DNA from: Bacteroidales bacterium
Lineage (GTDB): Bacteria; Bacteroidota; Bacteroidia; Bacteroidales; UBA10428
Length of the DNA: 38,646 nt
Direction of reading: 5' to 3'
Assembly (NCBI GenBank): GCA_016926375.1
Contig: JAFGOR010000173.1
Span: forward strand, 1 to 38,646
The position numbers and the translations under genes are program-made. Within the stretch, counting starts at the first letter, position 1; every line of letters begins with the position of its first letter. The notes beneath the pieces were generated by a model that saw nothing but the letters and a program-made list of their open reading frames with translations, ran no database searches and was not told the origin of the DNA. This document shows, in pieces, positions 11,629 through 20,042 of the stretch.

Positions 11629-13497
11629 TTATTTTTTAATCTCCACCAGCAGCGCTGATTGGCCTTCAATCTCAATCTGACTGAGATCAACTGTTCGGCC
11701 GGTAATGATATCTTTCCCTCTTGTTACACCTTGTATGCATTCGTCAAAGCGCACCATATCGGGAGTTCTTTTTTCGGTTGACAGATTCAGCATGACCATA
11801 ACTGTTTTCTCCTCATTCTTTCTGAAATACACATAAACATTGTCTCTTGGAATAAAGTGGATCATTTTGCCATATTGAAGCACCTCATTATTTTTCCGAT
11901 AATTCAGCAAGGTACGCATATAATTGAAAGCCTCATTTTCAATAGCTGTTCTGCCTTCAGCTGCAAAAGCATTACGCGCATCACCAGGCCAGCCGCCGGG
12001 GAAATCACGACGTATGTCTCCGTCTCCTACCTGCTTTTTACCTCCCATAAGAATTTCGGTGCCGTAATATATTTGAGGGATTCCGCGGGTAGTTAATAAA
12101 TGGGCAACGGCCAGCTTGTATATATTTACATCATATCCGGTTTGTTCACAAAATCTTGGAGTGTCATGATTATCCAGAAAAACCAATATGCTAAATGGAT
12201 TTGCATACAGGTAATCCATCACGTAAACATTGTAAAAACGAGAGGCTCCCTGGTCCCAATACTGACTGGTTTCATTGGGTGCTGCCATAAAAGCGTCGTT
12301 CAGCGGAAAATCCATTACGGTTGGTAGTTGCGAATCATACTGATCGAAATTTTCAACACCCCTCTGCCAGTATGCAATTTCAGCAGGCCTGTGTTGCCAG
12401 CATTCTCCCATAATATTCAGATGGGGATATTCATCACGGATGGCTTTTGTCCATTCGGCAATTTTCCATTTGTCGTTATAAGGATAAGTATCTACTCTGA
12501 TGCCATCGAGACCTGCAAATTCAACCCAAAAAATGGCAAACTGTTTGAAATAGGTAAGAACAAACGGATTATCTTGGTTTAAATCGGGCATGGTGACGTC
12601 AAACCAACCATCTTTATTGAGAATGAGATCCGACCGGGAAGCATGCGGGTCGTTCCAGGTTGCAATGGTATAATTGGTGCGGGTGAATGAGGGAAACTGA
12701 TGCAACCAGTCATCCATGGGCAGGTCGTACATCCACCAGTGGTCGCTTCCGCAATGATTGGGAACCATATCCATAACCAGTTTCAACCCCCTTTTGTGGC
12801 ATTCATCGGCCAGCCGCTTATAATCCTGGTTTGTACCGTAACGGGCATCTATTTCATAATAATTGGTAGTTGCATAGGTATGATAGGAGTAGGTAGGCAT
12901 ATTGTCTTCAAGCAGTGGAGTACTCCATATTGCAGTTACACCAAGGTCACTAAGGTAATCGAGATGGTTAATAATACCTTGGATATCTCCTCCATGCCGT
13001 CCATCCTTATTCCCGCGATCCGCTTTTTCTTTAAGCCTTTCAACGGAGTCATTTGAAGGATCACCATTAGAAAAACGGTCGGGCATCAGCAAATAAATCA
13101 CATCGCTCACGTCGAAACTTCCTCGGTTGGCAGAACCGGTGACGCGTTCGTTCAAAATGTATGGGTGTGTCAGCTTGGTTTTGTTCCCTTTCATGAGATT
13201 GATCATCAGGGTTCCCGGTTGAGTTTCCTGCGCAATATCCAGTGTTATGAACAGGTAATTCAGATTGGATGTCCGGGTAATGTATTTGATGGTTATTCCT
13301 GGATAGGCTATTTCAGGATTCAGGTCAGCAATCTGATCACCATGTATCATCAGTTGAAGTTCAGTGTTTTTCATGTCTGTCCACCACATAGGCGGATCTA
13401 CATGTTTTACCTGGTATTCACCTGCAAATCCTTCAAGGGTAATTAAAAGAAGCAGGAATGTGAATATCCGTGAACTGGGTACGTTGTTTGGTTTCAT
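11629..13497 (-). CDS. GH13 neopullulanase/cyclomaltodextrinase, SusA-like, periplasmic
   Basis: 622 residues from the start chosen here, the ATG at 13497. The frame opens earlier, at 13521, but that would overlap the GH65 gene. The ATG at 13497 lies one base after the GH65 stop and gives a clean signal peptide (IFTFLLLLITLEGFAG). Domain order: N-terminal cyclomaltodextrinase-type beta domain (about 27-120), GH13 barrel (about 130-520) and C-terminal beta domain. Catalytic residues, counted from this start, are Asp336 (GIRVDTYPY), Glu365 (MGECWQH) and Asp445 (FLDNHDTPRF); region I is DMVPNHCGSDHWW. Family members cleave cyclodextrins, pullulan and maltodextrins in the periplasm to maltose-sized sugars. 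This would feed the transporter and maltose phosphorylase of the same operon. Confidence 0.92.
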   Translation of the reverse strand: MKPNNVPSSRIFTFLLLLITLEGFAGEYQVKHVDPPMWWTDMKNTELQLMIHGDQIADLNPEIAYPGITIKYITRTSNLNYLFITLDIAQETQPGTLMINLMKGNKTKLTHPYILNERVTGSANRGSFDVSDVIYLLMPDRFSNGDPSNDSVERLKEKADRGNKDGRHGGDIQGIINHLDYLSDLGVTAIWSTPLLEDNMPTYSYHTYATTNYYEIDARYGTNQDYKRLADECHKRGLKLVMDMVPNHCGSDHWWMYDLPMDDWLHQFPSFTRTNYTIATWNDPHASRSDLILNKDGWFDVTMPDLNQDNPFVLTYFKQFAIFWVEFAGLDGIRVDTYPYNDKWKIAEWTKAIRDEYPHLNIMGECWQHRPAEIAYWQRGVENFDQYDSQLPTVMDFPLNDAFMAAPNETSQYWDQGASRFYNVYVMDYLYANPFSILVFLDNHDTPRFCEQTGYDVNIYKLAVAHLLTTRGIPQIYYGTEILMGGKKQVGDGDIRRDFPGGWPGDARNAFAAEGRTAIENEAFNYMRTLLNYRKNNEVLQYGKMIHFIPRDNVYVYFRKNEEKTVMVMLNLSTEKRTPDMVRFDECIQGVTRGKDIITGRTVDLSQIEIEGQSALLVEIKK

Positions 13498-13498
13498 T

Positions 13499-15820
13499 TT
13501 ACTGATGATTAATTCGATCACAAATTATGAGTTTACCGTTGATTTCTACCTGAAGTTTCTCACCTTTCACCAGTTTAACACTGGTTTCTTTTTCAGAAAT
13601 GGTTACATTCAGAATCCTTTCGCGGAATTGGATGTTGAATGAGATGAGTTTCCATTTCCGGGGCAGGTTGGGGGTGAAGGTGAGTTTACCTTCTTTAATA
13701 CGCATGCCTCCAAAGCCAATCACCATCGACATCCAGGTTCCACCCATGCTGGTGATGTGAAGTCCTTCTGCTACTTCATGATTATAATCATCCAAATCGA
13801 GACGCGATGTTCTCAGGTATAAATCGTAGGCCTTTTCTACTTCACCGATTCGATTGGCCAGAATGGAATGAATACAGGGCGACAGTGATGATTCGTGCAC
13901 CGTGCGGGGTTCGTAAAAGTCGAAATTACGCCTGATGATATCTGTAGTATATTCGTCCTCAAAGCAGAAGATGCCTTGCAGCACATCGGCCTGTTTGATG
14001 TATACCGACCGGAGGATGCGGTCCCACGACCAATGTTGGTTGATGGGTCTTTCTGCGGGCAGCAATTCGTCAGCCATCCGTTGCTCTTTATCCATATAAC
14101 CATCTTGTTGCAGAAAAACTCCTCTTTCGTCAAGCATGGGATAATACATGTTTTTGATGATGTCTTTCCATGAGGATGTTTCCGTATCATAGTGGAAACG
14201 GGTTTTTTTAATGATCCGCTGGAAGTTGGAAGGGTGTTCATTCATGACCAAGTCGATGGCCTCAATGGTATACCGCAATGTCCATGATGCCATTTTGTTG
14301 GTATACCAGTTGTTATTCACATTATTCTCGTATTCATTCGGCCCCGTGACTCCTAAAATCACATATTTTCCCTTCACATCAGACCAGTTTACCCGCTGGC
14401 GCCAAAAACGCGATAAAGCAATCAACACTTCCAGACCATTTTCGGCCAGGTAGTCTTTATCGCCCGTGTACCTGATATAATTGTATATGGCATAGGCAAT
14501 AGCTCCATTCCGGTGTATTTCCTCGAAGGTAATTTCCCACTCGTTATGACATTCCTCGCCATTCATGGTAACCATGGGATACAGTGCAGCACCCTGGTTG
14601 AAGCCCAGTTTGGCGGCATTTTCAATGGCTTTCTGCAGGTGTTTGTGCCGGTATTTCAACAGGTTTCTGGCTACCTGGGGTGGCTCGGTGCTGAGGTAAA
14701 AGGGAATGAGAAAAGCTTCTGTATCCCAATAGGTACTACCTCCGTATTTTTCACCTGTAAAGCCTTTGGGCCCTATGTTCAGGCGTTCGTCCTTGCCGGT
14801 ATAAGTCTGGTTGAGCTGGAATATATTGAACCTTATGCCTTGTTGGGCGGCAGGGTCACCTTTAATGAAGATGTCACTGTGCGACCAGTTTTCTTCCCAG
14901 ACAGCTACATGATCACGGAACAATGTCTCAAATTTCTTTTTTGCGGCTTTATTTACAACCTGGATGCTTTTATCAATCAGTTCTTCCGGTTTGTGCTCCA
15001 GTGAGCTCAGGATGGCAGCGTATTTATACAGGGTAATTTCATCACCGGCGGCGATATTGATTTTTAAGCTGAAACCGGCAAATCCTGCTTTTTGAATTTT
15101 TTCAGTAACCGGCTTAACATCAGATCCATTCAACAGCGTTTCGCATGTCATGGAATAACCCACTTCAAATCCCGATTTGCGGGTACGGGCGCAAAGATAG
15201 GCATTTTCTTTTTTTACACCTGCATCAAGTACGTCCCAGAATTTCTCATCGTAATTCGTATCCCGGTTCAGCACATTTCCGTCAAGAAAGGGGATAAATT
15301 CAATTGTCCCACTGAAATTTAAAGGTTTAACCGCATACCGGATGGCTCCAATCTCATCTTCAGCCATGCTCAGGAATCTTTTTGCCTGTACTTCGAGCTG
15401 TTTACCCGATTTGAAACGGGCAACAAAAGATCGGTACAGGTAACCTTCTTTCATATTTAGTTCGCGGATGAAATTGCTGACCTTGCAAGTATTCAGGTCG
15501 AGTTCTTCATCACTGATCTTGATGTATATGCCAATCCAGTTGGGTGAATTGGGCACCTTGGCGAAATATTCGGGGTAGCCGTTTTTCCACCAGCCTACAC
15601 GTGTTTTGTCGGGATAATAAATCCCGGCAATATAGGTCCCCTGAAGTGATTTGCCGGAGTACTTCTCCTCGAAGTTGGCCCGATGGCCCATGTGTCCGTT
15701 ACCCAGGCTGAATATACTCTCCGATTCCTCGTGATGGCGGGGATCAAATCCTTCTTCAATGATTCGCCATTCGTCAACCTTATAGTAGTGTTTCATCTTC
15801 TTTCGTTCTGATGGTTTCAT
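13499..15820 (-). CDS. GH65 maltose phosphorylase
   Basis: 773 residues with no signal peptide, so cytoplasmic. It carries the GH65 plan: N-terminal beta-sandwich (about 15-280), helical linker, (alpha/alpha)6 barrel (about 325-690) and C-terminal beta-sheets. The catalytic acid is Glu496 in VTGPNEYENNVNNNWYTN, a form typical of maltose phosphorylases rather than trehalose or kojibiose phosphorylases. The reaction is maltose plus phosphate to glucose and beta-glucose 1-phosphate. The second Met (codon 9, at 15796) gives the usual family start, KHYYKVDEWRIIEEGFDP, and is preceded by GAAAGAAG, so the true start may be there. The beta-phosphoglucomutase just upstream uses the beta-glucose 1-phosphate, which supports the call strongly. 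Confidence 0.93.
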   Translation of the reverse strand: MKPSERKKMKHYYKVDEWRIIEEGFDPRHHEESESIFSLGNGHMGHRANFEEKYSGKSLQGTYIAGIYYPDKTRVGWWKNGYPEYFAKVPNSPNWIGIYIKISDEELDLNTCKVSNFIRELNMKEGYLYRSFVARFKSGKQLEVQAKRFLSMAEDEIGAIRYAVKPLNFSGTIEFIPFLDGNVLNRDTNYDEKFWDVLDAGVKKENAYLCARTRKSGFEVGYSMTCETLLNGSDVKPVTEKIQKAGFAGFSLKINIAAGDEITLYKYAAILSSLEHKPEELIDKSIQVVNKAAKKKFETLFRDHVAVWEENWSHSDIFIKGDPAAQQGIRFNIFQLNQTYTGKDERLNIGPKGFTGEKYGGSTYWDTEAFLIPFYLSTEPPQVARNLLKYRHKHLQKAIENAAKLGFNQGAALYPMVTMNGEECHNEWEITFEEIHRNGAIAYAIYNYIRYTGDKDYLAENGLEVLIALSRFWRQRVNWSDVKGKYVILGVTGPNEYENNVNNNWYTNKMASWTLRYTIEAIDLVMNEHPSNFQRIIKKTRFHYDTETSSWKDIIKNMYYPMLDERGVFLQQDGYMDKEQRMADELLPAERPINQHWSWDRILRSVYIKQADVLQGIFCFEDEYTTDIIRRNFDFYEPRTVHESSLSPCIHSILANRIGEVEKAYDLYLRTSRLDLDDYNHEVAEGLHITSMGGTWMSMVIGFGGMRIKEGKLTFTPNLPRKWKLISFNIQFRERILNVTISEKETSVKLVKGEKLQVEINGKLIICDRINHQ

Positions 15821-15838
15821 TCCAACTGAAACAGCAGG

Positions 15839-16486
15839 TTATGTAAATGCAATATCCTCCAATTTCAGGTTATCAAATCCCGGAAAAACCAGGTCGGCTT
15901 CTTTCAGAATTTCCGGCGAGCCGATTCCGATACATTTCATACCGGCATTATGTGCAGCCTGCACCCCGGCTACAGCATCTTCAAAAACAATACAATGCGC
16001 AGGGTCTGCTTCCAGTAATTGGGCACCCAGTAAGAATACTTCGGGATTGGGTTTGGCAAGGGATATCAGGTTTCCATCCACAATGGCATCAAAAAGGCCA
16101 ATGATGTTTGTTCTTTCGAGAATGAGCCGGGCATTTTTGCTTGCTGATCCCAATCCGGTCAGAATTCCCTTATCCCTCAACTCATTCAGGAATTCTTTCG
16201 CTCCGGGCAATACGTCATCCGGGGTCATTTTCCGTACGTATCCGAGGTAAACTTCATTTTTTTCTGCAGCATACCTCAATTTCTCTTCTTTTGTGAGCGT
16301 TGTATTGCCAATTTCAAGCAGTATTTCCAACGAGTCCATCCGGCTGATCCCTTTGAGCCGTTCGTTATCGGTTTCTGTAAATTCAAATCCCAGCCTGTTG
16401 GCCAATTGCTTCCATGCCAGGTAATGAAAACGTGCGGTATCAACAAGCACGCCATCGAGATCGAACAAACAGGCTTTGATGGTCAT
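15839..16486 (-). CDS. pgmB: Beta-phosphoglucomutase
   Basis: 215 residues, normal for this HAD-superfamily enzyme. Motif I is FDLDGVLVDT with the phosphorylated Asp9 and the acid/base Asp11. The cap domain holds RLKGISRMDSLEILLE, followed by GSASKNA (motif II), KPNPEVF (motif III region) and FEDAVAGVQAA (motif IV). It converts beta-glucose 1-phosphate to glucose 6-phosphate. Its ATG overlaps the stop of the transporter gene by one base (TAATG), a sign of translational coupling, and GH65 follows 18 bases later. Together they make the phosphorolytic maltose route, which saves one ATP per maltose compared with hydrolysis. Confidence 0.94.
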   Translation of the reverse strand: MTIKACLFDLDGVLVDTARFHYLAWKQLANRLGFEFTETDNERLKGISRMDSLEILLEIGNTTLTKEEKLRYAAEKNEVYLGYVRKMTPDDVLPGAKEFLNELRDKGILTGLGSASKNARLILERTNIIGLFDAIVDGNLISLAKPNPEVFLLGAQLLEADPAHCIVFEDAVAGVQAAHNAGMKCIGIGSPEILKEADLVFPGFDNLKLEDIAFT

Positions 16487-17991
16487 TACGCAGTTTTTTT
16501 ATACTTTATGTCTTGCACAAACAGCACTGAAAGGGCAGCAATGATCATGGATATGCCGCCGGCAATCAGGGCGAATATGCTTTGATCGTTAAAGAGCGAT
16601 TTTACCATAAATCCCAGTAAGGTGGCCGCAAGAATCTGGGGAATTACAATGAAGAAATTGAATATTCCCATATAAACTCCCATCTTGGCTTGTGGCAGCG
16701 ATCCGGTAAGTATGGCGTAGGGCATCGACAAGATGCTGGCCCAGGCCAGACCAATTCCGATCATGGAAAAGATCATCTGGTGCGGATCGGTGAGAAAATA
16801 CAGTGAGATCAGGCTCAGACCGCCAACTGTAAGTCCCACCATATGGGTAATTTTTCGATTGGTGATTTTAGCCAGCCAGGGCAGGAAAAACAAACCGAAG
16901 GCGGCAGCAAAAAGGTTGTAATAGCCCATCATACCGCCAATCCAGTTGGCACCATCGTTATAAACAGCTGATTGTGTGTCACTGGTGCCATAAAGATGCC
17001 GGGTTAGTGCCGGTGTGGCGTAAATCCACAACGAGAACAGGGCAAACCACGAAAAGAACTGTACCACGGCGAGCTGTGACATGGTCCGGGGCATCCGGTA
17101 CAGATCGGTAATAACGCTTACCAATCCGTTATCGGTGTATTGATTTTTAACCAACAAGTAAGTAAAAAATTGCAAAACCCCAAAAAGGGCAAGGCCGCCT
17201 GATAATATATACAACTCTTTCTCGAGGGCGAAATAATAAATCGGGAAAGCAATTGCGATGCCTGCCAAGGTCCAGATTATACCCCGTCGAAGATATTTTT
17301 CCTCTGGTTCGCAGGTTTCGGCTTCATGGGCTTGCTGGTCAACCACCGACTGGTATTTTTTCAATTCCTCGGGCGAGTATTCTTTAGTGGTGAATACGGT
17401 CCACAATACAGCCAGCAGAAATACGGCACCTCCAAAGTAAAATGAATAAATAACGGTATGCGGTATTTGTCCTTCAGGAGCTGTGTTGGAAATATTCAGC
17501 CAGTTGGCCAGCATATAAGGCAGCCATGAAGCAACAAAAGCTCCGATGCCGATGAAGAAGCTCTGCATGGTAAAGCCCAGCGTGCGCTGTTCATCGGGCA
17601 GCATATCACCAACGAATGCCCTGAAGGGTTCCATGGATATGTTGATGGAGGCGTCCATGATCCAAAGCATTCCGGCAGCAAACCAAAGGGCAGGGGAGTT
17701 GGGCATGATAATCAGCGCCAGGGATGCCAGCAGGGCACCCACTAGGAAGTAGGGACGCCGCCGGCCAAGTTTCCCCCAGGTTTTGTCGCTCATATGCCCG
17801 ATTATGGGCTGCATGATGAGCCCGGTTACCGGTGCGGCAATCCATAAAATAGGTATGTTGTCGATTTCAGCACCAAGGGTTTGGAATATGCGGCTCACGT
17901 TGGCATTTTGAAGTCCAAATCCGAACTGGATACCCAGGAATCCAAAACTCATATTCCAGATCTGCCAAAAACTCAGTTTAGGTTTATTCAT
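16486..17991 (-). CDS. MFS sugar transporter, SLC45/maltose-transporter type
   Basis: 501 residues with about 12 hydrophobic segments, an inner-membrane protein. The loop 2-3 signature GHMSDKTWGKLGRRRPYFLVG is that of the SLC45-like sugar:proton symporters related to sucrose and maltose carriers. A long hydrophilic loop (about 205-245, with EEYSPEELKKYQ-like residues) splits the halves. It is the first gene of the operon and overlaps pgmB by one base, so maltose or a short maltodextrin is the probable cargo, moved from periplasm to cytoplasm for GH65. Substrate is inferred from context. A possible promoter and a LacI-type operator lie upstream. Confidence 0.88.
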   Translation of the reverse strand: MNKPKLSFWQIWNMSFGFLGIQFGFGLQNANVSRIFQTLGAEIDNIPILWIAAPVTGLIMQPIIGHMSDKTWGKLGRRRPYFLVGALLASLALIIMPNSPALWFAAGMLWIMDASINISMEPFRAFVGDMLPDEQRTLGFTMQSFFIGIGAFVASWLPYMLANWLNISNTAPEGQIPHTVIYSFYFGGAVFLLAVLWTVFTTKEYSPEELKKYQSVVDQQAHEAETCEPEEKYLRRGIIWTLAGIAIAFPIYYFALEKELYILSGGLALFGVLQFFTYLLVKNQYTDNGLVSVITDLYRMPRTMSQLAVVQFFSWFALFSLWIYATPALTRHLYGTSDTQSAVYNDGANWIGGMMGYYNLFAAAFGLFFLPWLAKITNRKITHMVGLTVGGLSLISLYFLTDPHQMIFSMIGIGLAWASILSMPYAILTGSLPQAKMGVYMGIFNFFIVIPQILAATLLGFMVKSLFNDQSIFALIAGGISMIIAALSVLFVQDIKYKKTA

Positions 17992-18251
17992 GTGGTTGCA
18001 ATAAATGATAAGGGGTACAAAAACAAAAATCCCTGTCTGTCAGTAACAGAACCAGAGATTAACAAATTGGATTATCGGGAATAATCAGGTCAAAATTAAT
18101 ACAAAGAAAAGAGATTTGCAACTATTTGATTGATAATTTTTTATAGACACCTGCAAAAAGTCATGAAATACCAGATTGCAATCGTTTGCGGTGTGGTCGC
18201 TTTAGAGTTCAATTATCAGTAAATTGAATTTGGGTGGTTCTCGAAAATAAT
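17992..18251 (-). promoter_or_regulatory. Upstream region of the MFS-pgmB-GH65 operon
   Basis: Together with the left hexamer array this forms a 338-base stretch without a gene. It holds, on the minus strand, a Bacteroidota-type promoter: -7 box TAATTTTG (complement of 18091-18098), and 20 bases further upstream GTTG (18119-18122), one base off the TTTG -33 consensus. The predicted leader is about 90 nt. Farther up are the operator-like GCAATCGTTTGC (18178-18189) and a 7-bp inverted repeat TTCAATT/AATTGAA (18208-18228). Promoter strength and start site are inferred. Confidence 0.45.
18178..18189. promoter_or_regulatory. LacI-family operator-like site upstream of the MFS operon
   Basis: GCAATCGTTTGC differs by one base from the perfect palindrome GCAAACGTTTGC found in the lacI-susC gap. 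It lies about 187 bases before the MFS start and some 55 bases upstream of the predicted -33 box. An upstream position like this would suit activation or looping more than simple blocking of polymerase. Confidence 0.55.
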
Positions 18252-18317
18252 CAGCGACAGTGGCAGCGGCAGTAGCAGTAGCAGTTGGAGCAGCAGCGGC
18301 AGTAAAAGCAGACAGAA
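18252..18317. repeat. Hexamer tandem array, left side (CAGYRG units)
   Basis: About 11 imperfect 6-bp units (CAGCGA, CAGTGG, CAGCGG, CAGTAG, CAGTAG, CAGTTG and so on) end just after the stop of the four-helix-bundle gene. An array of the same hexamer in the opposite orientation flanks the other side of that gene (18796-18861). Confidence 0.75.
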
Positions 18318-18329
18318 GAGTTGCATATA

Positions 18330-18710
18330 TTAGATTTGCTGTTTCGGCAAGAATTTTTCCGGATTGTCTCCCATACCTCCTAACATTCTTCCAATTTCTC
18401 TATAAGAATTTACTAAGGAATTGTGCGTTTCAGAATCAATATAGGAGCAGCTTTGTGCAAAATCAACCCATACAATAGTTTCGCTGGTCTCTCCGTCTGC
18501 ATCAGTTATTTTGCTTGTAAAACTCTTTGGATATCTTCTTTTTCGATAGGCTTCAGCAATATTTGCACATATTGATCTGGATGATCTCCTTATCTGATTT
18601 GTCAATGAGTAGACCTCCTCTTTTGGAAACTTCTTTGAGACTTCGAAAATCTCCATGGCCAATTTATAAGAAAGTTGATATACTTTCAAGTCTTTAAAAC
18701 CTTCATTCAT
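18330..18710 (-). CDS. Four helix bundle protein (23S rRNA intervening-sequence/S23 family)
   Basis: 126 residues, normal for the family (TIGR02436 type). Family features are visible: an N-terminal DLKVYQLSYKLAMEIFEVSKKFPKEE-like opening helix, SLTNQIRRSSRSICANIAEAYRKRR in helix 2, then two more amphipathic helices ending in REIGRMLGGM. The founding members are encoded within 23S rRNA intervening sequences; free-standing copies are common in Bacteroidota and their role is unknown. The fold is shared with Avd, an accessory protein of diversity-generating retroelements, but no reverse transcriptase or variable repeat is seen here. The gene is bracketed by two inverted hexamer arrays and sits between lacI and the MFS operon, which looks like an insertion. 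The product assignment is firm, the function is not. Confidence 0.88.
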   Translation of the reverse strand: MNEGFKDLKVYQLSYKLAMEIFEVSKKFPKEEVYSLTNQIRRSSRSICANIAEAYRKRRYPKSFTSKITDADGETSETIVWVDFAQSCSYIDSETHNSLVNSYREIGRMLGGMGDNPEKFLPKQQI

Positions 18711-18795
18711 AACATATTTCTATTGCATTTAACATCTATGTGTCATATATTGCGGTCTAATATACTTTACTTCAATATCACTACTCACACTCGCA

Positions 18796-18861
18796 CTACT
18801 GCCCCTGCCACTGCTCCTGCCCCTGCCCCTGCCGCTGCTACTGCCACTGCCACTGTTACTG
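18796..18861. repeat. Hexamer tandem array, right side (CYNCTG units)
   Basis: Eleven 6-bp units (CTACTG, CCCCTG, CCACTG, CTCCTG, CCCCTG, CCCCTG, CCGCTG, CTACTG, CCACTG, CCACTG, TTACTG) run up to 3 bases from the lacI stop codon. Read on the minus strand the unit is CAGNRG, the same as the left array, so the two arrays are inverted with respect to each other. Confidence 0.78.
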
Positions 18862-18863
18862 TT

Positions 18864-19883
18864 CTACAACTTCCTCGTACTATCCCTTACCACCAGGTCG
18901 GTTTTAACCACTTCGGTGATGGGGCTGGCAGATTCACATTCGTCGTTGATTCGTTTGATGAGGATTTCGGTGGCTTTTTTGCCTATTTCAAAGCCATGTT
19001 GGCTCACTGTGGTCAGCAGCGGATCGGTGATGGTGGATACGAGTCCGTCAGTGAAACCCACAATGGAAATATCCTTGGGAACTTTGTAGCCCATTGATTT
19101 CATTGTATTTAAGGTTCCTACAGCTGTCATGTCGTTCACTGTAAATATGGCATCAGGAGGCCGGTTTCTGCTCATTACCAGCCGGGTAATTTCCTGGGCT
19201 TCTTCAAAAGTGTCGCAGGTCACTATCAGTTCATCATCAACCTTAAGACCGTTCTTTTCCAAGGCGCTGATATATCCCCTTTTTCGCAGATAGCTGATTT
19301 GCAGGTGCTGGGGACCTGCGAAATGAGCTATACGCCGGCAACCGGTTTTGATCAGGTAGTCCACTGCATTGAATGCACCTTCAAAGTCGTCCACAATTAC
19401 CCTGTCGGTTTCTATTTCATCACAGGCGCGGTCAAAGAATACCAAAGGTACGTTGTTGTCGATCAGTTGCCTGATGTGTCCGAATTTTTTGGTTCCCTTG
19501 GCCAGTGAAATCAGCACCCCGTCGGCCTGGCTGTTGATGATGCTTTGGATGTTCATGATCTCCCGTTCGTAGCTTTCATTCGACTGAAAGAACATGACGT
19601 TGTAGCCAGCAGCCACGGCGGCTTCATCAATGCCTGAAATAACCGATGAAAAAAAGTGATGTACAATTTCGGGCACTATAACTCCTATTATATTGGTACG
19701 CCGGTTTCGCAAACTTAAGGCAATGGCGTTGGGTTTGTACTTCATTTTATCCACCATGTCGCGCACCAGCTGTTTGGTTTGCGGACTGATGTCGGGGTGA
19801 TCCTTTAACGCCCTGGAAACTGTGGAAACCGAAACTCCCAGTTCACGGGCTATGTCTTTGATGGTGATTTGATGAATTTTCAT
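18864..19883 (-). CDS. LacI-family transcriptional regulator
   Basis: 339 residues from the ATG at 19883. The frame opens upstream at 19946, but the extra residues are not family-like and the KIHQITIKDIARELGV start is canonical. The DNA-binding helix-turn-helix is at about 6-27 (TIKDIARELGVSVSTVSRAL), with the hinge helix near NAIALSLRNRRT. The periplasmic-binding-protein-like effector domain follows (about 62-335). The gene is divergent from susC, and the gap holds a palindromic operator with half-sites CGTTTGC; a near copy lies upstream of the MFS operon. It probably controls both arms of the locus in response to a maltodextrin-derived sugar. The effector is unknown. Bacteroides sus uses the unrelated SusR, which is absent here. 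Confidence 0.92.
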   Translation of the reverse strand: MKIHQITIKDIARELGVSVSTVSRALKDHPDISPQTKQLVRDMVDKMKYKPNAIALSLRNRRTNIIGVIVPEIVHHFFSSVISGIDEAAVAAGYNVMFFQSNESYEREIMNIQSIINSQADGVLISLAKGTKKFGHIRQLIDNNVPLVFFDRACDEIETDRVIVDDFEGAFNAVDYLIKTGCRRIAHFAGPQHLQISYLRKRGYISALEKNGLKVDDELIVTCDTFEEAQEITRLVMSRNRPPDAIFTVNDMTAVGTLNTMKSMGYKVPKDISIVGFTDGLVSTITDPLLTTVSQHGFEIGKKATEILIKRINDECESASPITEVVKTDLVVRDSTRKL

Positions 19884-19942
19884 TAAGTATAACTTGGTTT
19901 GGTTTAATGGTTTTGTAATAATAATTAAAAAAAAAGTTAACA

Positions 19943-19978
19943 GCAAACGTTTGCGGAATCGTTTGCGGAATCGTTTGC
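19943..19978. promoter_or_regulatory. LacI-type operator cluster between lacI and susC
   Basis: A perfect 12-bp palindrome GCAAACGTTTGC (19943-19954) is followed by two more CGTTTGC half-sites at 19960-19966 and 19972-19978, spaced exactly 12 bases apart. The form matches LacI/GalR-family operators with a central CG. The cluster lies 60 bases before the lacI start and about 30 bases upstream of the predicted susC -33 box. It could also cover a TTTG (-33) box for lacI, which would allow self-control. Confidence 0.65.
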
Positions 19979-20009
19979 GAGGAATTTGCTCTATCTCAGC
20001 ACTATTTTT

Positions 20010-20042
20010 TTTGAGTATCAGTTTTTGAAGGCCGAACTTTGT
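20010..20042 (+). promoter_or_regulatory. Candidate susC promoter
   Basis: TTTG (20010-20013), 21 bases, then GAACTTTG (20035-20042). This fits the Bacteroidota pattern TTTG / 19-21 bases / TAnnTTTG with one mismatch. It predicts a leader of about 120 nt for susC. I see no riboswitch-like fold in the leader by eye. Confidence 0.45.

Noticed and set aside
13498-13521. Upstream start for the periplasmic GH13 that overlaps GH65
   Set aside because: It adds residues before a good signal peptide and overlaps the GH65 stop; the ATG at 13497 directly after the stop is the better start.
18208-18228. TTCAATT/AATTGAA inverted repeat as a terminator for the four-helix gene
   Set aside because: No T-run on the minus strand after the stem, and the stem is all A/T except one pair.
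18252-18861. Possible CRISPR array or diversity-generating retroelement, because of the tandem repeats and the Avd-like four-helix protein
   Set aside because: The repeats are continuous 6-bp units without unique spacers, and there is no cas gene, reverse transcriptase or template/variable repeat pair.
19884-19946. Upstream start for the LacI regulator
   Set aside because: The extra 21 residues are hydrophobic and unlike the family, and they would put the operator inside the coding region.
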